The position numbers were made by a program, and so were the translations under genes. A stretch of 60,399 nucleotides of DNA from Sphingomonas zeae (GTDB lineage Bacteria; Pseudomonadota; Alphaproteobacteria; Sphingomonadales; Sphingomonadaceae), in contig NZ_JACIFA010000018.1 of NCBI RefSeq assembly GCF_014197135.1, forward strand, positions 1-60,399, written 5' to 3'. This document shows, in pieces, positions 9,075-16,544 of this stretch (the first letter of the stretch is position 1; each line of letters starts with the position of its first letter). Under the pieces are notes generated by a model. The model was given only the letters and a program-made list of their open reading frames with translations, did not search any database and was not told the origin of the DNA.

Positions 9075-9325
9075 CGTGCCGCCTCCCTAGGGTCGCTGGG
9101 ACCCGAAACGAAAAAAGCCGCCAGGACGTGGACCCTTGGGTCCCATCCTGGCGGCTTCGTTGCCTCCAAACGGAACGCGGGGATCATCCCGCTTCCGCCA
9201 GCGCGCTACCCCGTCATTGGAGCGGCATCCGCTGCTATCTCGTGCCCGACGCCATTGCCGAACGAATCGAAAGTTGCCTGATTCGCGAGCCCCGCGCAAG
9301 AGGCTTTCGCAATCGCAGCAAATTC
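9075..9325 (-). promoter_or_regulatory. Structured nas operon leader (probable NasT/ANTAR target)
   Basis: This untranslated leader precedes the nitrate transporter. Read on the minus strand it holds hairpin P1 at 9208-9223 (stem GCTCC/GGGGT, hexaloop AATGAC), hairpin P2 at 9172-9196 (GGAA-GCGGG, loop ATGATC, CCCGC-G-TTCC), then the terminator at 9111-9157. Tandem hexaloop hairpins before a terminator are the known target layout of ANTAR proteins, and nasT encodes one just upstream. P1 fits the A1/G4 loop rule; P2 has A1 but its G is at position 3, so the second assignment is weaker. Inference: nitrate releases NasT from NasS, and NasT then allows readthrough. Confidence 0.7.
9111..9157 (-). 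terminator. Intrinsic terminator in the nas leader
   Basis: On the minus strand a perfect 12-bp stem (AAGCCGCCAGGA / TCCTGGCGGCTT) encloses a second GGACCC/GGGTCC hairpin and is followed by a run of six T. It lies before, not after, the transporter gene, so it should work as a regulated attenuator rather than an operon end. Confidence 0.85.
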
Positions 9326-9440
9326 ATCCTTCCCGGCACGAGTGGAAGGTGGAGGGGGATCACCGCACGGCATGACCGTGGTGGAAGCCCCCCTCCACCC
9401 CCGCTACGCGGCGGTCCCCCTCCCCGTGCCGGGGAGGATC
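9326..9440. repeat. GC-rich inverted repeat element, copy R2
   Basis: This is a second copy of the R1-type element, between the nasS stop (9442) and the nas leader. One end keeps the complete CCTCCCCG-TGC-CGGGGAGG hairpin (around 9420-9438); the other end has diverged. It may separate nasTS transcription from the structural operon. Confidence 0.8.
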
Positions 9441-9441
9441 G

Positions 9442-10638
9442 TTACGGCAAATCTCTCAAATACCCCGGAATATCATCCGGGTCGAACGCCCGCCCGTCGA
9501 AGAACCGGTCACTCCCCAACACCAATCGCCCTTGCGTCGACCCCGCCCCGATCGGCCCGACCAGCGCGCCCTCCAGCTTGGAGCTCGCGCCGGGCAGCGG
9601 CGCCCCCGAGCCCGCCAGCGCGGCGCGGTACAGGTCGGGCCGGAACACGCCCTGCGCGGTCGTGGCGTCCGCGCTCGAAAAGGACCGCCCCTCCCATCGC
9701 ACCATCTGCGCATAGAGCCAGCCCGCCTGGCTGCGCCACGGGAAGTTCGCCGCCTCGCGATATTGGAACATGAAGTCGGGATAATGGACCGGCTCGCCGC
9801 CCGGCACCACGCGGATGCGGTCGGTGATCGCGCGCAGGATCGCATCGACGGGCGCGTCGAGATAAGCGGTGCGCGACAGGATTTCGGCGCTCTGTTCGAC
9901 CGTCTCGGGGTCGACGAAATGCGCCGCCGCCGCGTGCAGCGCGCGGATCAACCGCAGCACCGCGTCGCGCCGCTCCTCGGCCTGGTCGGCGCGCATCGCC
10001 AGCACCTTTTCGACGCCGCGTCGCCAGATCTGCGCGGTAGCCAGCGCGATGCGCCCGACGCCGCGATCGACCGCGATCGAGTTCCACGGCTCGCCGACGC
10101 AGATGCCGTCCACCTCGCCCGCCGCCAGCGCATCGGCGGCGAAGGGCGGGCTGGTCACGACGATATCGACATCCACATCCGGCCGGATGCCGACCCCCGC
10201 CAGCCAGTAGCGCAGCATGTAATTATGGCTGGAATGGCGATGCACCACGCCGAAGCGCAACCGCTGCCGCGCCGCCACCGCGCGCAAGGCCGCCCCCACC
10301 GCGACCGGATCGCCCAGCCCCTCGCCCAGCCCGCACGCCTCGCCCAGCGCGGTCGAGAAGGTGATCGCATTGCCGTTCAGCCCCAGGACGAAGGGCACCG
10401 CCATCGGCACCGCTGGGCGGTCCCGGCCCAGCGCGGTCGCGATGGCGAGCGGCGCCACCATATGCGCGGCATCGCTATGCCCATAGAGCAGCCGGTCGCG
10501 CACCGCCGCCCAGGTGACGTCGCGGACCATCTCGATGGCGACGCCTTGGTCCTCGGCAAAGCCCAGTTCGCGCGCCAATATGGGCAGCGCGGCGTCGACC
10601 AGCGGCACGAAGCCGATGCGGAAGCGGTCGAGACTCAT
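9442..10638 (-). CDS. nasS: Nitrate-responsive NasS-type regulator (NrtA-like fold)
   Basis: The 398-aa product is related to ABC nitrate-binding proteins (NrtA/NMT1 fold) but begins MSLDRFRIGFVPLVDAALP with no signal or lipoprotein peptide, so it is cytoplasmic. In characterised NasST systems NasS binds and inhibits the ANTAR protein NasT, and nitrate or nitrite binding frees NasT. The start at 10638 overlaps the nasT stop (ATGA), showing coupled translation of the pair. Residues around GLNGNAITFS and GICVGEPWN match the ligand-cleft style of the family. An ordinary periplasmic transport subunit is unlikely because no permease or ATPase genes are present. Confidence 0.9.
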   Translation of the reverse strand: MSLDRFRIGFVPLVDAALPILARELGFAEDQGVAIEMVRDVTWAAVRDRLLYGHSDAAHMVAPLAIATALGRDRPAVPMAVPFVLGLNGNAITFSTALGEACGLGEGLGDPVAVGAALRAVAARQRLRFGVVHRHSSHNYMLRYWLAGVGIRPDVDVDIVVTSPPFAADALAAGEVDGICVGEPWNSIAVDRGVGRIALATAQIWRRGVEKVLAMRADQAEERRDAVLRLIRALHAAAAHFVDPETVEQSAEILSRTAYLDAPVDAILRAITDRIRVVPGGEPVHYPDFMFQYREAANFPWRSQAGWLYAQMVRWEGRSFSSADATTAQGVFRPDLYRAALAGSGAPLPGASSKLEGALVGPIGAGSTQGRLVLGSDRFFDGRAFDPDDIPGYLRDLP

Positions 10639-11216
10639 GGCAAATCTCCCATCAGCGCCTCGCTGGTCACGATCGCCTCGGCCACCTCGGCGATCCGCCG
10701 GTTCGACTGCATTGCATGGCCGCGCAGCAGCGCATAGGCGGCGGGTTCGTCGATCCCGCGCCGCCGCATCAGGATCGCCTTGGCCCGGTCGACGATCTGG
10801 CGGTCGGCCAGCGCGGTCTTCGCCTCGGCCAGTTCGGCCTGCAGCCGCGAAAAGGCCTGGAAGCGGCGGATCGCCACGTCCAACACCGGCTTGATCCGCT
10901 GCTTGGCGAGGCCATCGACGACATAGGCCGACACGCCCGCATCGACCGCCGCCAGCGCACTTTCGGCATCCGACTGGTCGACGAACATCGCGATCGGCCG
11001 GTCGAGCGCGCGCGACATGGCGAAGAAATCCTCGAGCAGGTCGCGGCCGGGATTTTCCAGATTGATGAGCACCACCTCGGGCGCGCACGCCTCGATCTGG
11101 CGGACGATCGGCCCGGCGGGGTCGATCAGCACTTGGTCGTCCAATCCGGCCTCGCGCAGTCCCTCGGCGATGATCGCCGCGCGCGTCGTGCTGGTGTCGA
11201 TGATCGCGATCCTCAC
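10635..11216 (-). CDS. nasT: ANTAR-domain antiterminator/response regulator NasT
   Basis: The product has an N-terminal receiver-like domain (VRIAIIDT start, a DTSTTRAAI loop in place of the canonical acidic pair) and a C-terminal ANTAR RNA-binding domain with the typical DRAKAILMRRRGIDEPAAYALLR stretch in its last 65 residues. ANTAR proteins bind tandem hexaloop hairpins in nascent RNA and prevent termination; a candidate target lies in the nas leader at 9111-9223. I prefer the GTG at 11216 because the receiver fold begins there. A TTG 21 nt upstream is an alternative. It is co-transcribed with nasS and diverges from the TonB receptor gene. Confidence 0.9.
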   Translation of the reverse strand: MRIAIIDTSTTRAAIIAEGLREAGLDDQVLIDPAGPIVRQIEACAPEVVLINLENPGRDLLEDFFAMSRALDRPIAMFVDQSDAESALAAVDAGVSAYVVDGLAKQRIKPVLDVAIRRFQAFSRLQAELAEAKTALADRQIVDRAKAILMRRRGIDEPAAYALLRGHAMQSNRRIAEVAEAIVTSEALMGDLP

Positions 11217-11237
11217 GACTGAGGTGACTAACCCCAA

Positions 11238-11370
11238 AGCCGCGCGTCATCCACCCCGGACGATGACGCGGGCCATGACGATTTTCTCATAAATTGCGGC
11301 CGCCGGGTGTTGCCATGCTGCCTCCCATACGTATGAGACGTTGCAACATACCACATGACCGGATGTCCCG
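11238..11370. promoter_or_regulatory. Divergent promoter region with two short palindromes
   Basis: This is the gap between nasT (leftward) and a TonB receptor (rightward). It holds two small perfect palindromes, CATACGTATG at 11326-11335 and GTTGCAAC at 11340-11347, separated by four bases and directly upstream of the receptor start. They could be operator half-sites. No Fur box was recognised. Confidence 0.35.
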
Positions 11371-13464
11371 ATGGCCGTCGCCGACCGTTTCCTTTGTCGT
11401 TTCCGCCTTGCTGCCTTGGGGCTTGCGATGGCCTTGTGTGCCATGCCTCTCACTCTCACCGCGCAGGAGGTCGAGGACGGCGAGACGGCGGAAAAGCGGT
11501 CGGACATCGTGGTCCTCGGCACCCGCCGCTCGGTCGACCGCACCCTGTCCTCCGACCCCGCCACCGCGCGCATGTCGCAGTCCAGCCGTTCGCTGGAGCA
11601 GGACGTGTTGCAGGCGGCGGGCACCTATCGCTTGAACGACGCGCTGGAACTGGTCAGCGGCTTCAGCCAACAGAATAATCGCGGCGGCGTGCTCGACAAT
11701 TTCGCGATTCGCGGCTTCCTCGGCACGCCGGACGGCGGCGCGGAATTCTATGTCGACGGCTTCATCGCCAATCGCGGCATGGTGCCGCCGCGCGACCCCG
11801 CCACGGTCGAGCGGATCGAGGTGCTGAAAGGCCCGGCGGGCGCGATCTTCGGCGATGTCGATCCGGGCGGCCGGGTGAACATCGTCTCCAAGATACCGCG
11901 CTTCACCCCCTCCGCGCGGCTGACCGCGACCTACGGCTCGTTCGACACCCGCCGGGTCGAGGCGGATGCGACCGGTCCGCTGTCCGACACCTTCGCCGCG
12001 CGGATCGTCGTCGCGGCCGAGGATAGCGATGGCTGGCGCGACACGGTGTCGCTCAAACGACGGGTGGTGTCGCCCTCGCTCACCTGGCGACCCAGCGACT
12101 CGCTGCGCCTGACCTATCTGGCCGAGTTCATGCAGTTCGACACGCCGTTCGATCGCGGCATCCCGGCGGTGGGCGACGATGCCAACGCCCTGCCCCGCTC
12201 CAACTATTACGGCGAGCCGTCCAATGGCCTCACCCGATTCCGCAACGAACGGCATCAGCTGACCGGGCTGGCCCAACTGGGCGGCGGCTGGACGCTGAAC
12301 GGCGGGATCGTCTGGCGGACCGGCTCGCTCAAGGGCTTTTCGGCGGACCAGTCGCGCATCGTCGGCACCCAGGTCTGGCGCCAGCGCCGCTCACGCGACT
12401 TCGTGATCGACGATCTCGCCGCGCGGCTGGAGCTGGCGGGCACGGTCGGTCGGCACCAGCTGAGCATCGGCATCAAGGGCTATCGCATGACCTATGGCGA
12501 GCGCTGGATGCGGCGCAATCCGTCGGCGGCGGCCCCTTATGCGGTCGATCTCTACGATCCGGCATCGAGTTATGGCGGCACCGCCGCGCCGCTTTTGCCC
12601 TTCACCAACAATGACGAGAATCGCTGGGCGGGCACGCTGTACGTCCAGGATATGTGGGCGGTGACCGACCGGCTGACCTTGGTCGGCGGCGCGCGGGTCG
12701 ATCCCTATCGGCAAAAGATCGTCAACAACCGCACCGGCGGCGTCGGCCAGATCGTCGACCAGCCGGTGAAGTTCCGGGCGGGCGTCCGCTATGTGGTGGA
12801 CGACCATATCTCGGTCCATGCGAATTGGGGCGAATCCTTCCTGCTCAACTCGGGCACCGGCCGCACCGGCGAGGGTTTCCAGCCAGAGGAAGCGTGCGGT
12901 TACGAAGTCGGCATCGCGGGCCGCTGGGCCGGGCTGGACCTGGGCATGACCTGGTTCGACATCGCCAAGAGCAATATCCTGACCACCGATCCGGTCGACC
13001 CCGGCTTCAACGCGCCGGTCGGCCGGATGAACAGCCGGGGGATCGAGGCCGACGCCTCGCTGCGCCTCGCCCGCCGGTGGCAGGTGATCGCCAACTATGC
13101 CTGGGTCCATGCCCGCAACGACGACCAGAGTTTCGCGACGCCAGCGGTGCTGGGCGTGCCCGCGCATTCGGGGACGGTGCTGGTCGTCCACCAGCTGCCC
13201 ATCGCCGGACGCGACTGGCAGCTGAGCGGCGGCCTCGCTTATGTCGGCGACCGCGCAGGCTCGCTCGACGCGACGCCACTGGTCCTGCCCGCCTATGTGA
13301 AGGCCAAGGCGGCGGTCGAAGTTCCCGTCGCCGACCGGCTGCGTTTTCGGCTGGAGGCGGACAATCTGTTCGACGCACGCTATGCGGCCAGTTCGTACAG
13401 CCGTTTGTGGATCTATCCCGGCCCGCCAAGGACGGTCCGCGCGTCGTTGCGGGTGGAGATCTGA
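11371..13464 (+). CDS. TonB-dependent (siderophore-type) receptor
   Basis: The 697-aa outer-membrane receptor has an N-terminal signal (LAALGLAMALCAMPLTLTAQ), a TonB-box-like DIVVLGTR, a plug domain with NFAIRGFLG, GGAEFYVDGF and VERIEVLKGPAGAIFGDVDPGGRVNIV elements, and a 22-strand-type barrel ending in a C-terminal aromatic strand (RASLRVEI). The plug resembles ferric-siderophore receptors of the FhuA/FoxA type, so import of an iron chelate is the likely role; the ligand cannot be read from the sequence. It stands alone, divergent from nasTS, and is followed by repeat R3. Confidence 0.88.
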   Translation: MAVADRFLCRFRLAALGLAMALCAMPLTLTAQEVEDGETAEKRSDIVVLGTRRSVDRTLSSDPATARMSQSSRSLEQDVLQAAGTYRLNDALELVSGFSQQNNRGGVLDNFAIRGFLGTPDGGAEFYVDGFIANRGMVPPRDPATVERIEVLKGPAGAIFGDVDPGGRVNIVSKIPRFTPSARLTATYGSFDTRRVEADATGPLSDTFAARIVVAAEDSDGWRDTVSLKRRVVSPSLTWRPSDSLRLTYLAEFMQFDTPFDRGIPAVGDDANALPRSNYYGEPSNGLTRFRNERHQLTGLAQLGGGWTLNGGIVWRTGSLKGFSADQSRIVGTQVWRQRRSRDFVIDDLAARLELAGTVGRHQLSIGIKGYRMTYGERWMRRNPSAAAPYAVDLYDPASSYGGTAAPLLPFTNNDENRWAGTLYVQDMWAVTDRLTLVGGARVDPYRQKIVNNRTGGVGQIVDQPVKFRAGVRYVVDDHISVHANWGESFLLNSGTGRTGEGFQPEEACGYEVGIAGRWAGLDLGMTWFDIAKSNILTTDPVDPGFNAPVGRMNSRGIEADASLRLARRWQVIANYAWVHARNDDQSFATPAVLGVPAHSGTVLVVHQLPIAGRDWQLSGGLAYVGDRAGSLDATPLVLPAYVKAKAAVEVPVADRLRFRLEADNLFDARYAASSYSRLWIYPGPPRTVRASLRVEI

Positions 13465-13467
13465 AAA

Positions 13468-13595
13468 ATCCTCCCCGGCACGGGGAGGTGGCAGGCCGCA
13501 AGGCCTGACGGAGGGGGCTTTCCGCAGGGGATGTCCTATGCGGCGCACCCCCTCCACCAGCTTCGCTGGTCCCCCTCCCCGTGCCGGGGAGGATT
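13468..13595. repeat. GC-rich inverted repeat element, copy R3
   Basis: This is a third R-type element, starting three bases after the receptor stop. Both terminal hairpins are present (ATCCTCCCCGGCACGGGGAGG and its mirror), with internal GCCGCAAGGC and AGCTTCGCTG segments. The remaining bases to 13672 hold no gene. Confidence 0.85.
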
Positions 13596-13672
13596 GTGAT
13601 CACCCCGCCAAATGAACCATCGCGCCCCCTCTGCGTAGCCACCCCGCCACGTCACGTTCCGGGAATGCCGCG

Positions 13673-14128
13673 ATGAATCACGCCCATCTGCCACGACCAC
13701 CGCTGATCCTGGGGGCGGCCGGTGTCCTGCCGCCGCTGCTCTGCGTCGCGCTGGCGCTGGTCGACCCAACCCTGATCCTGCCCGCGACGATCGGCGGAGG
13801 GCTCTATGCCGCGCTGATCCTGTCCTTCCTGGGCGGCATGTGGTGGATGGAGGCGTTGCTTCGCCGCGACGATCGGGGCTGGCCCTATCTGGTCGCGGTT
13901 CTGCCCAGCCTGATCGGATGGGCATTGCTGTTGCCGCCGCTGCTGGCGGGCGGATCGATCCGCCTCGCGCTGATCCTGCTCGGGCTGGTCATCATGGTCA
14001 CGCCGCTGGTCGACCTAAGGGTCGGTACGGCGATGCGCACCATCACCGGCTGGGCAAGGCTGCGCTGGGCCTTGTCGCTGGGATTGGGCGGGCTGACCCT
14101 GATCCTGGGCCTTATCGCGCCGCGCTGA
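13673..14128 (+). CDS. DUF3429-family inner-membrane protein
   Basis: The 151-aa protein has five hydrophobic segments (about residues 11-30, 34-57, 66-87, 90-110 and 128-149) and the SFLGGMWWMEALL stretch typical of DUF3429 proteins. The function is not known for the family. A GGGAA lies about nine bases before the ATG. It is apparently monocistronic, between repeat R3 and the convergent 43-aa gene, five bases from that gene's stop. Confidence 0.8.
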   Translation: MNHAHLPRPPLILGAAGVLPPLLCVALALVDPTLILPATIGGGLYAALILSFLGGMWWMEALLRRDDRGWPYLVAVLPSLIGWALLLPPLLAGGSIRLALILLGLVIMVTPLVDLRVGTAMRTITGWARLRWALSLGLGGLTLILGLIAPR

Positions 14129-14132
14129 TGCC

Positions 14133-14264
14133 TCAGGCGGTTTCGTCGCGGGGCACGGGACCGGGCGCCCGCGCCTCGTCCTGTTCGCGCGCCTGAGCCT
14201 TTCGCCGCTTCAGATTTTCCCGGAGCGCCGCCGCCAGCCGCTCCGCGCGTTCGTCCTTTGCCAT
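14133..14264 (-). CDS. Short basic protein (43 aa) of unknown function
   Basis: This is a very short reading frame with a start at 14264 and stop at 14133. The product starts MAKDERAERLAAALRENLKR and is dominated by charged residues that would form a single amphipathic helix, followed by a Pro-rich tail. Small proteins that look like this recur in sphingomonads in my recollection, so I consider it real. No function can be assigned. It is convergent with the DUF3429 gene and lies 84 bp from tRNA-Thr. Confidence 0.65.
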   Translation of the reverse strand: MAKDERAERLAAALRENLKRRKAQAREQDEARAPGPVPRDETA

Positions 14265-14348
14265 GACATTTCGCATAATCCGTCCAAAGGTCGCTTGACA
14301 ATGCCCGCCCGATCGTCTCTAGGCGCGCTTCCGCGGTGAAACGCGAGT

Positions 14349-14423
<75 letters not shown>

Positions 14424-14692
14424 TTTTTCAATAACTTATCTACCCTTCGGGGATTATCGCAGATTCGGGTCACAACCCGGTCACATCGATAGACGGCACC
14501 GTTGCGGGTGATCGCCAGGATCATCCGTCATTCGATCGGGTCGGATCCCGCGGGCTTGCGCAACAACGCCGGTGGTTGGCCCCACAAAGGCGGTACATGC
14601 TGCTCCCGCGCGATCGCATCGCCGTCCACCGCAGGAAGACATAACAGTCTTCCCGCGCAGATCGGCGGAACATGCGCTGTTCCTGAGATCGG
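14424..14692. other. Island left end, no gene recognised
   Basis: These 269 bp between the tRNA and the first island gene show no integrase or excisionase that I can recognise. Two direct copies of GGTCACA (14468-14474 and 14479-14485) are spaced 11 bp apart, one helical turn, and could be a protein-binding or arm-type site. Confidence 0.4.
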
Positions 14693-14869
14693 TCACCCGA
14701 AGGTAACGACCGCCAGGTGCAGCAAAAGACAGAGGTGCGCTGCAGGTGGGGCGTCTACGTGGGCGGGGGCGCTTCTAATCGGGACTTCGTGCACGACAAG
14801 ATCGTGAGCCATGCGCGCCATCTCGGCGGTGAACGCGGTTATCGTCTTGCGGCCGGCAGCCGAGTTCAT
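14693..14869 (-). CDS. Short ORF coupled to the aldehyde dehydrogenase (58 aa)
   Basis: The ATG at 14869 overlaps the stop of the aldehyde dehydrogenase gene as ATGA, which suggests coupled translation. The predicted product begins MNSAAGRKTITAFTAEMARM and runs 58 residues, with a second half rich in Ala, Pro and Leu. I do not recognise it. It could be a genuine small gene, or the N-terminal stub of a longer gene cut off near the island boundary. Confidence rests only on the overlap and position. Confidence 0.35.
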   Translation of the reverse strand: MNSAAGRKTITAFTAEMARMAHDLVVHEVPIRSAPAHVDAPPAAHLCLLLHLAVVTFG

Positions 14870-16284
14870 ATCAGCTTTTGAAGCGCTCCGAGCATGGCGT
14901 CAAAAGTCTTGCCGTAGGGGGGCTGAAAAAACCTGGTCCCGGCGACGGCCGGCTGATGCAAAATCGGTTTGAAGTGGCTGAACGTCCTGAAGCCCCATTC
15001 ACCGTGATAGGAGCCGGTTCCGCTGGCTCCGATCCCGCCGAACGGTTGATCCTCCTGCGCCAGGTGCCACAGGCAGTCGTTCACCGTCACTCCGCCGGCA
15101 TGGGTCTCCCGGAGCACGCGCTCGCGGGATCGCGCATCGGTGCCGAACCAATAAAGGGCCAGCGGGCGCTCGCCCGCGGTCACATGAGCGATCGCCTCAT
15201 CAAGGCCGTCATATTCAATGATCGGCAGTATCGGACCGAAAATCTCCTCCTGCATGACGCGCATCGACGCATTCACGCCGAGGAGCAGCGTCGGCGCCAT
15301 CTTTCGAGCGTTGGTCGCCAAGTCGACCCGGACAGGTTCGACGACGGCGGCACCCTTATCGCATGCATCCTGTACGAGGGCCGCGAGGCGGTCTCGATGC
15401 CCGTCGGAAATGATCGCGCTATAGTCCGGATTGTCCGAGATGGTGGGGTAGAGCGACCGTATGGCGTCCCCGAGATCGCTCGACATTTTTGCAGTGCTTC
15501 CGCGCGGGACCATCAGGTAGTCGGGCGCGATGCACGTCTGCCCGGCGTTCAACAGCTTGCCGAATGCGATACGGCGCGCCGCCTGTGTCATGTCGGCCGA
15601 AGGATCGAGGATCGCCGGCGACTTGCCGCCAAGCTCCAGCGTCACCGGCGTCAGATTGGCCGCCGCCGCCATCGCCACCTGACGACCTACCGCGGTGGAG
15701 CCCGTGAAGAAGAGGTGATCGAAGGGCAGCGCCACGAAAGCCCGCCCGACTTCCACCCCGCCGGTGACGACGTGAAGCTCGTCGGGGTCGAACAGCCCGG
15801 CCACGAGCCGCGCCAGCAATTCGGAAAAATGGGGCGTCAGCTCGGACGGCTTCAGCATCACGCGGTTGCCCGCCGCGATTGCCGCAACTGCGGGGCCGAT
15901 CGAGAGCTGGAAGGGATAGTTCCAGGGGGCAACGATGCCGACGACCCCGAGGGGCTGCGGCAGCAGGCGATTGCGGGCCGGCCAGAACCTTGCGGCGGTC
16001 GCCACGCGGCGGGGCCGTGTCCAGCGCCGAAGATGCGATTCGGCATGCGAGATCGCTGCGGCGACGAGGAACAGTTCCGCGAGCCGGGTCTCGTGGGCCG
16101 ACCGGCCGCCGAAATCAGCATCGATCGAAGCGGCGATCGCCGTTCCGTGTTCGCGGGTGAGCGCGCGGAGGCGCTTAAGACGATCGCGGCGCACCGCCAG
16201 CGTCGGCCATCGCTCCTGAGAATATGCCGCACGCTGTGCAGCTAGCCTGGCTACCAACCCGGACGGGTCGTGCTGTGCCATCAT
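14866..16284 (-). CDS. Aldehyde dehydrogenase, coniferyl-aldehyde-dehydrogenase-like
   Basis: This 472-aa NAD(P)-dependent aldehyde dehydrogenase oxidises an aldehyde to its acid. Visible signatures are VAPWNYPF near residue 117, ELGGKSP with the catalytic Glu, GQTC with the nucleophile Cys251, and EEIFGPILP. The absence of a long N-terminal arm and the C-terminal FSHFKPILHQP segment place it with the coniferyl aldehyde/fatty aldehyde branch (CalB, ALDH3-like). It is the first gene of the island on the minus strand, divergent from the monooxygenase-hydrolase gene, suggesting a shared control region at 16285-16544. A GAGAGGACC ribosome-binding region precedes the ATG. Inferred role: oxidation of the aldehyde formed by the GMC enzyme. 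Confidence 0.9.
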   Translation of the reverse strand: MMAQHDPSGLVARLAAQRAAYSQERWPTLAVRRDRLKRLRALTREHGTAIAASIDADFGGRSAHETRLAELFLVAAAISHAESHLRRWTRPRRVATAARFWPARNRLLPQPLGVVGIVAPWNYPFQLSIGPAVAAIAAGNRVMLKPSELTPHFSELLARLVAGLFDPDELHVVTGGVEVGRAFVALPFDHLFFTGSTAVGRQVAMAAAANLTPVTLELGGKSPAILDPSADMTQAARRIAFGKLLNAGQTCIAPDYLMVPRGSTAKMSSDLGDAIRSLYPTISDNPDYSAIISDGHRDRLAALVQDACDKGAAVVEPVRVDLATNARKMAPTLLLGVNASMRVMQEEIFGPILPIIEYDGLDEAIAHVTAGERPLALYWFGTDARSRERVLRETHAGGVTVNDCLWHLAQEDQPFGGIGASGTGSYHGEWGFRTFSHFKPILHQPAVAGTRFFQPPYGKTFDAMLGALQKLI

Positions 16285-16544
16285 GTTCTGGGTCCTCTCC
16301 CATTTGACGAGGCCTCGATGCTCCCCGCATTACCGCCAAATTGCATCGTGTGGAACGAACGCCCCATGGTGGAGCAGGCCGACATTCTTAGAAGTTGGGC
16401 CATGCCCGGCGAGCTATACCCTAAGATTGGGTCGGGCTGGCCCTGTCCTCTTCGATAAAGGCGCTGGCCCGCCGGGTCATTCCTGGACCGGGTTAGACCT
16501 GTCACGTTCGTCGAAATCGGCCTTGAAGCCGAAGGTAGGACAGG
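16285..16544. promoter_or_regulatory. Divergent promoter region of the ALDH and monooxygenase genes
   Basis: These 260 bp lie between two divergent catabolic genes. No open frame of note. I could not identify clear -35/-10 boxes or an operator by eye. The AraC-type regulator at 20703-21716 is the obvious candidate for binding here. Confidence 0.4.

Noticed and set aside
16285..16544. Small gene between the ALDH and monooxygenase genes
   Set aside because: The short frames here lack ribosome binding sites and recognisable products; the gap is better read as a divergent promoter.
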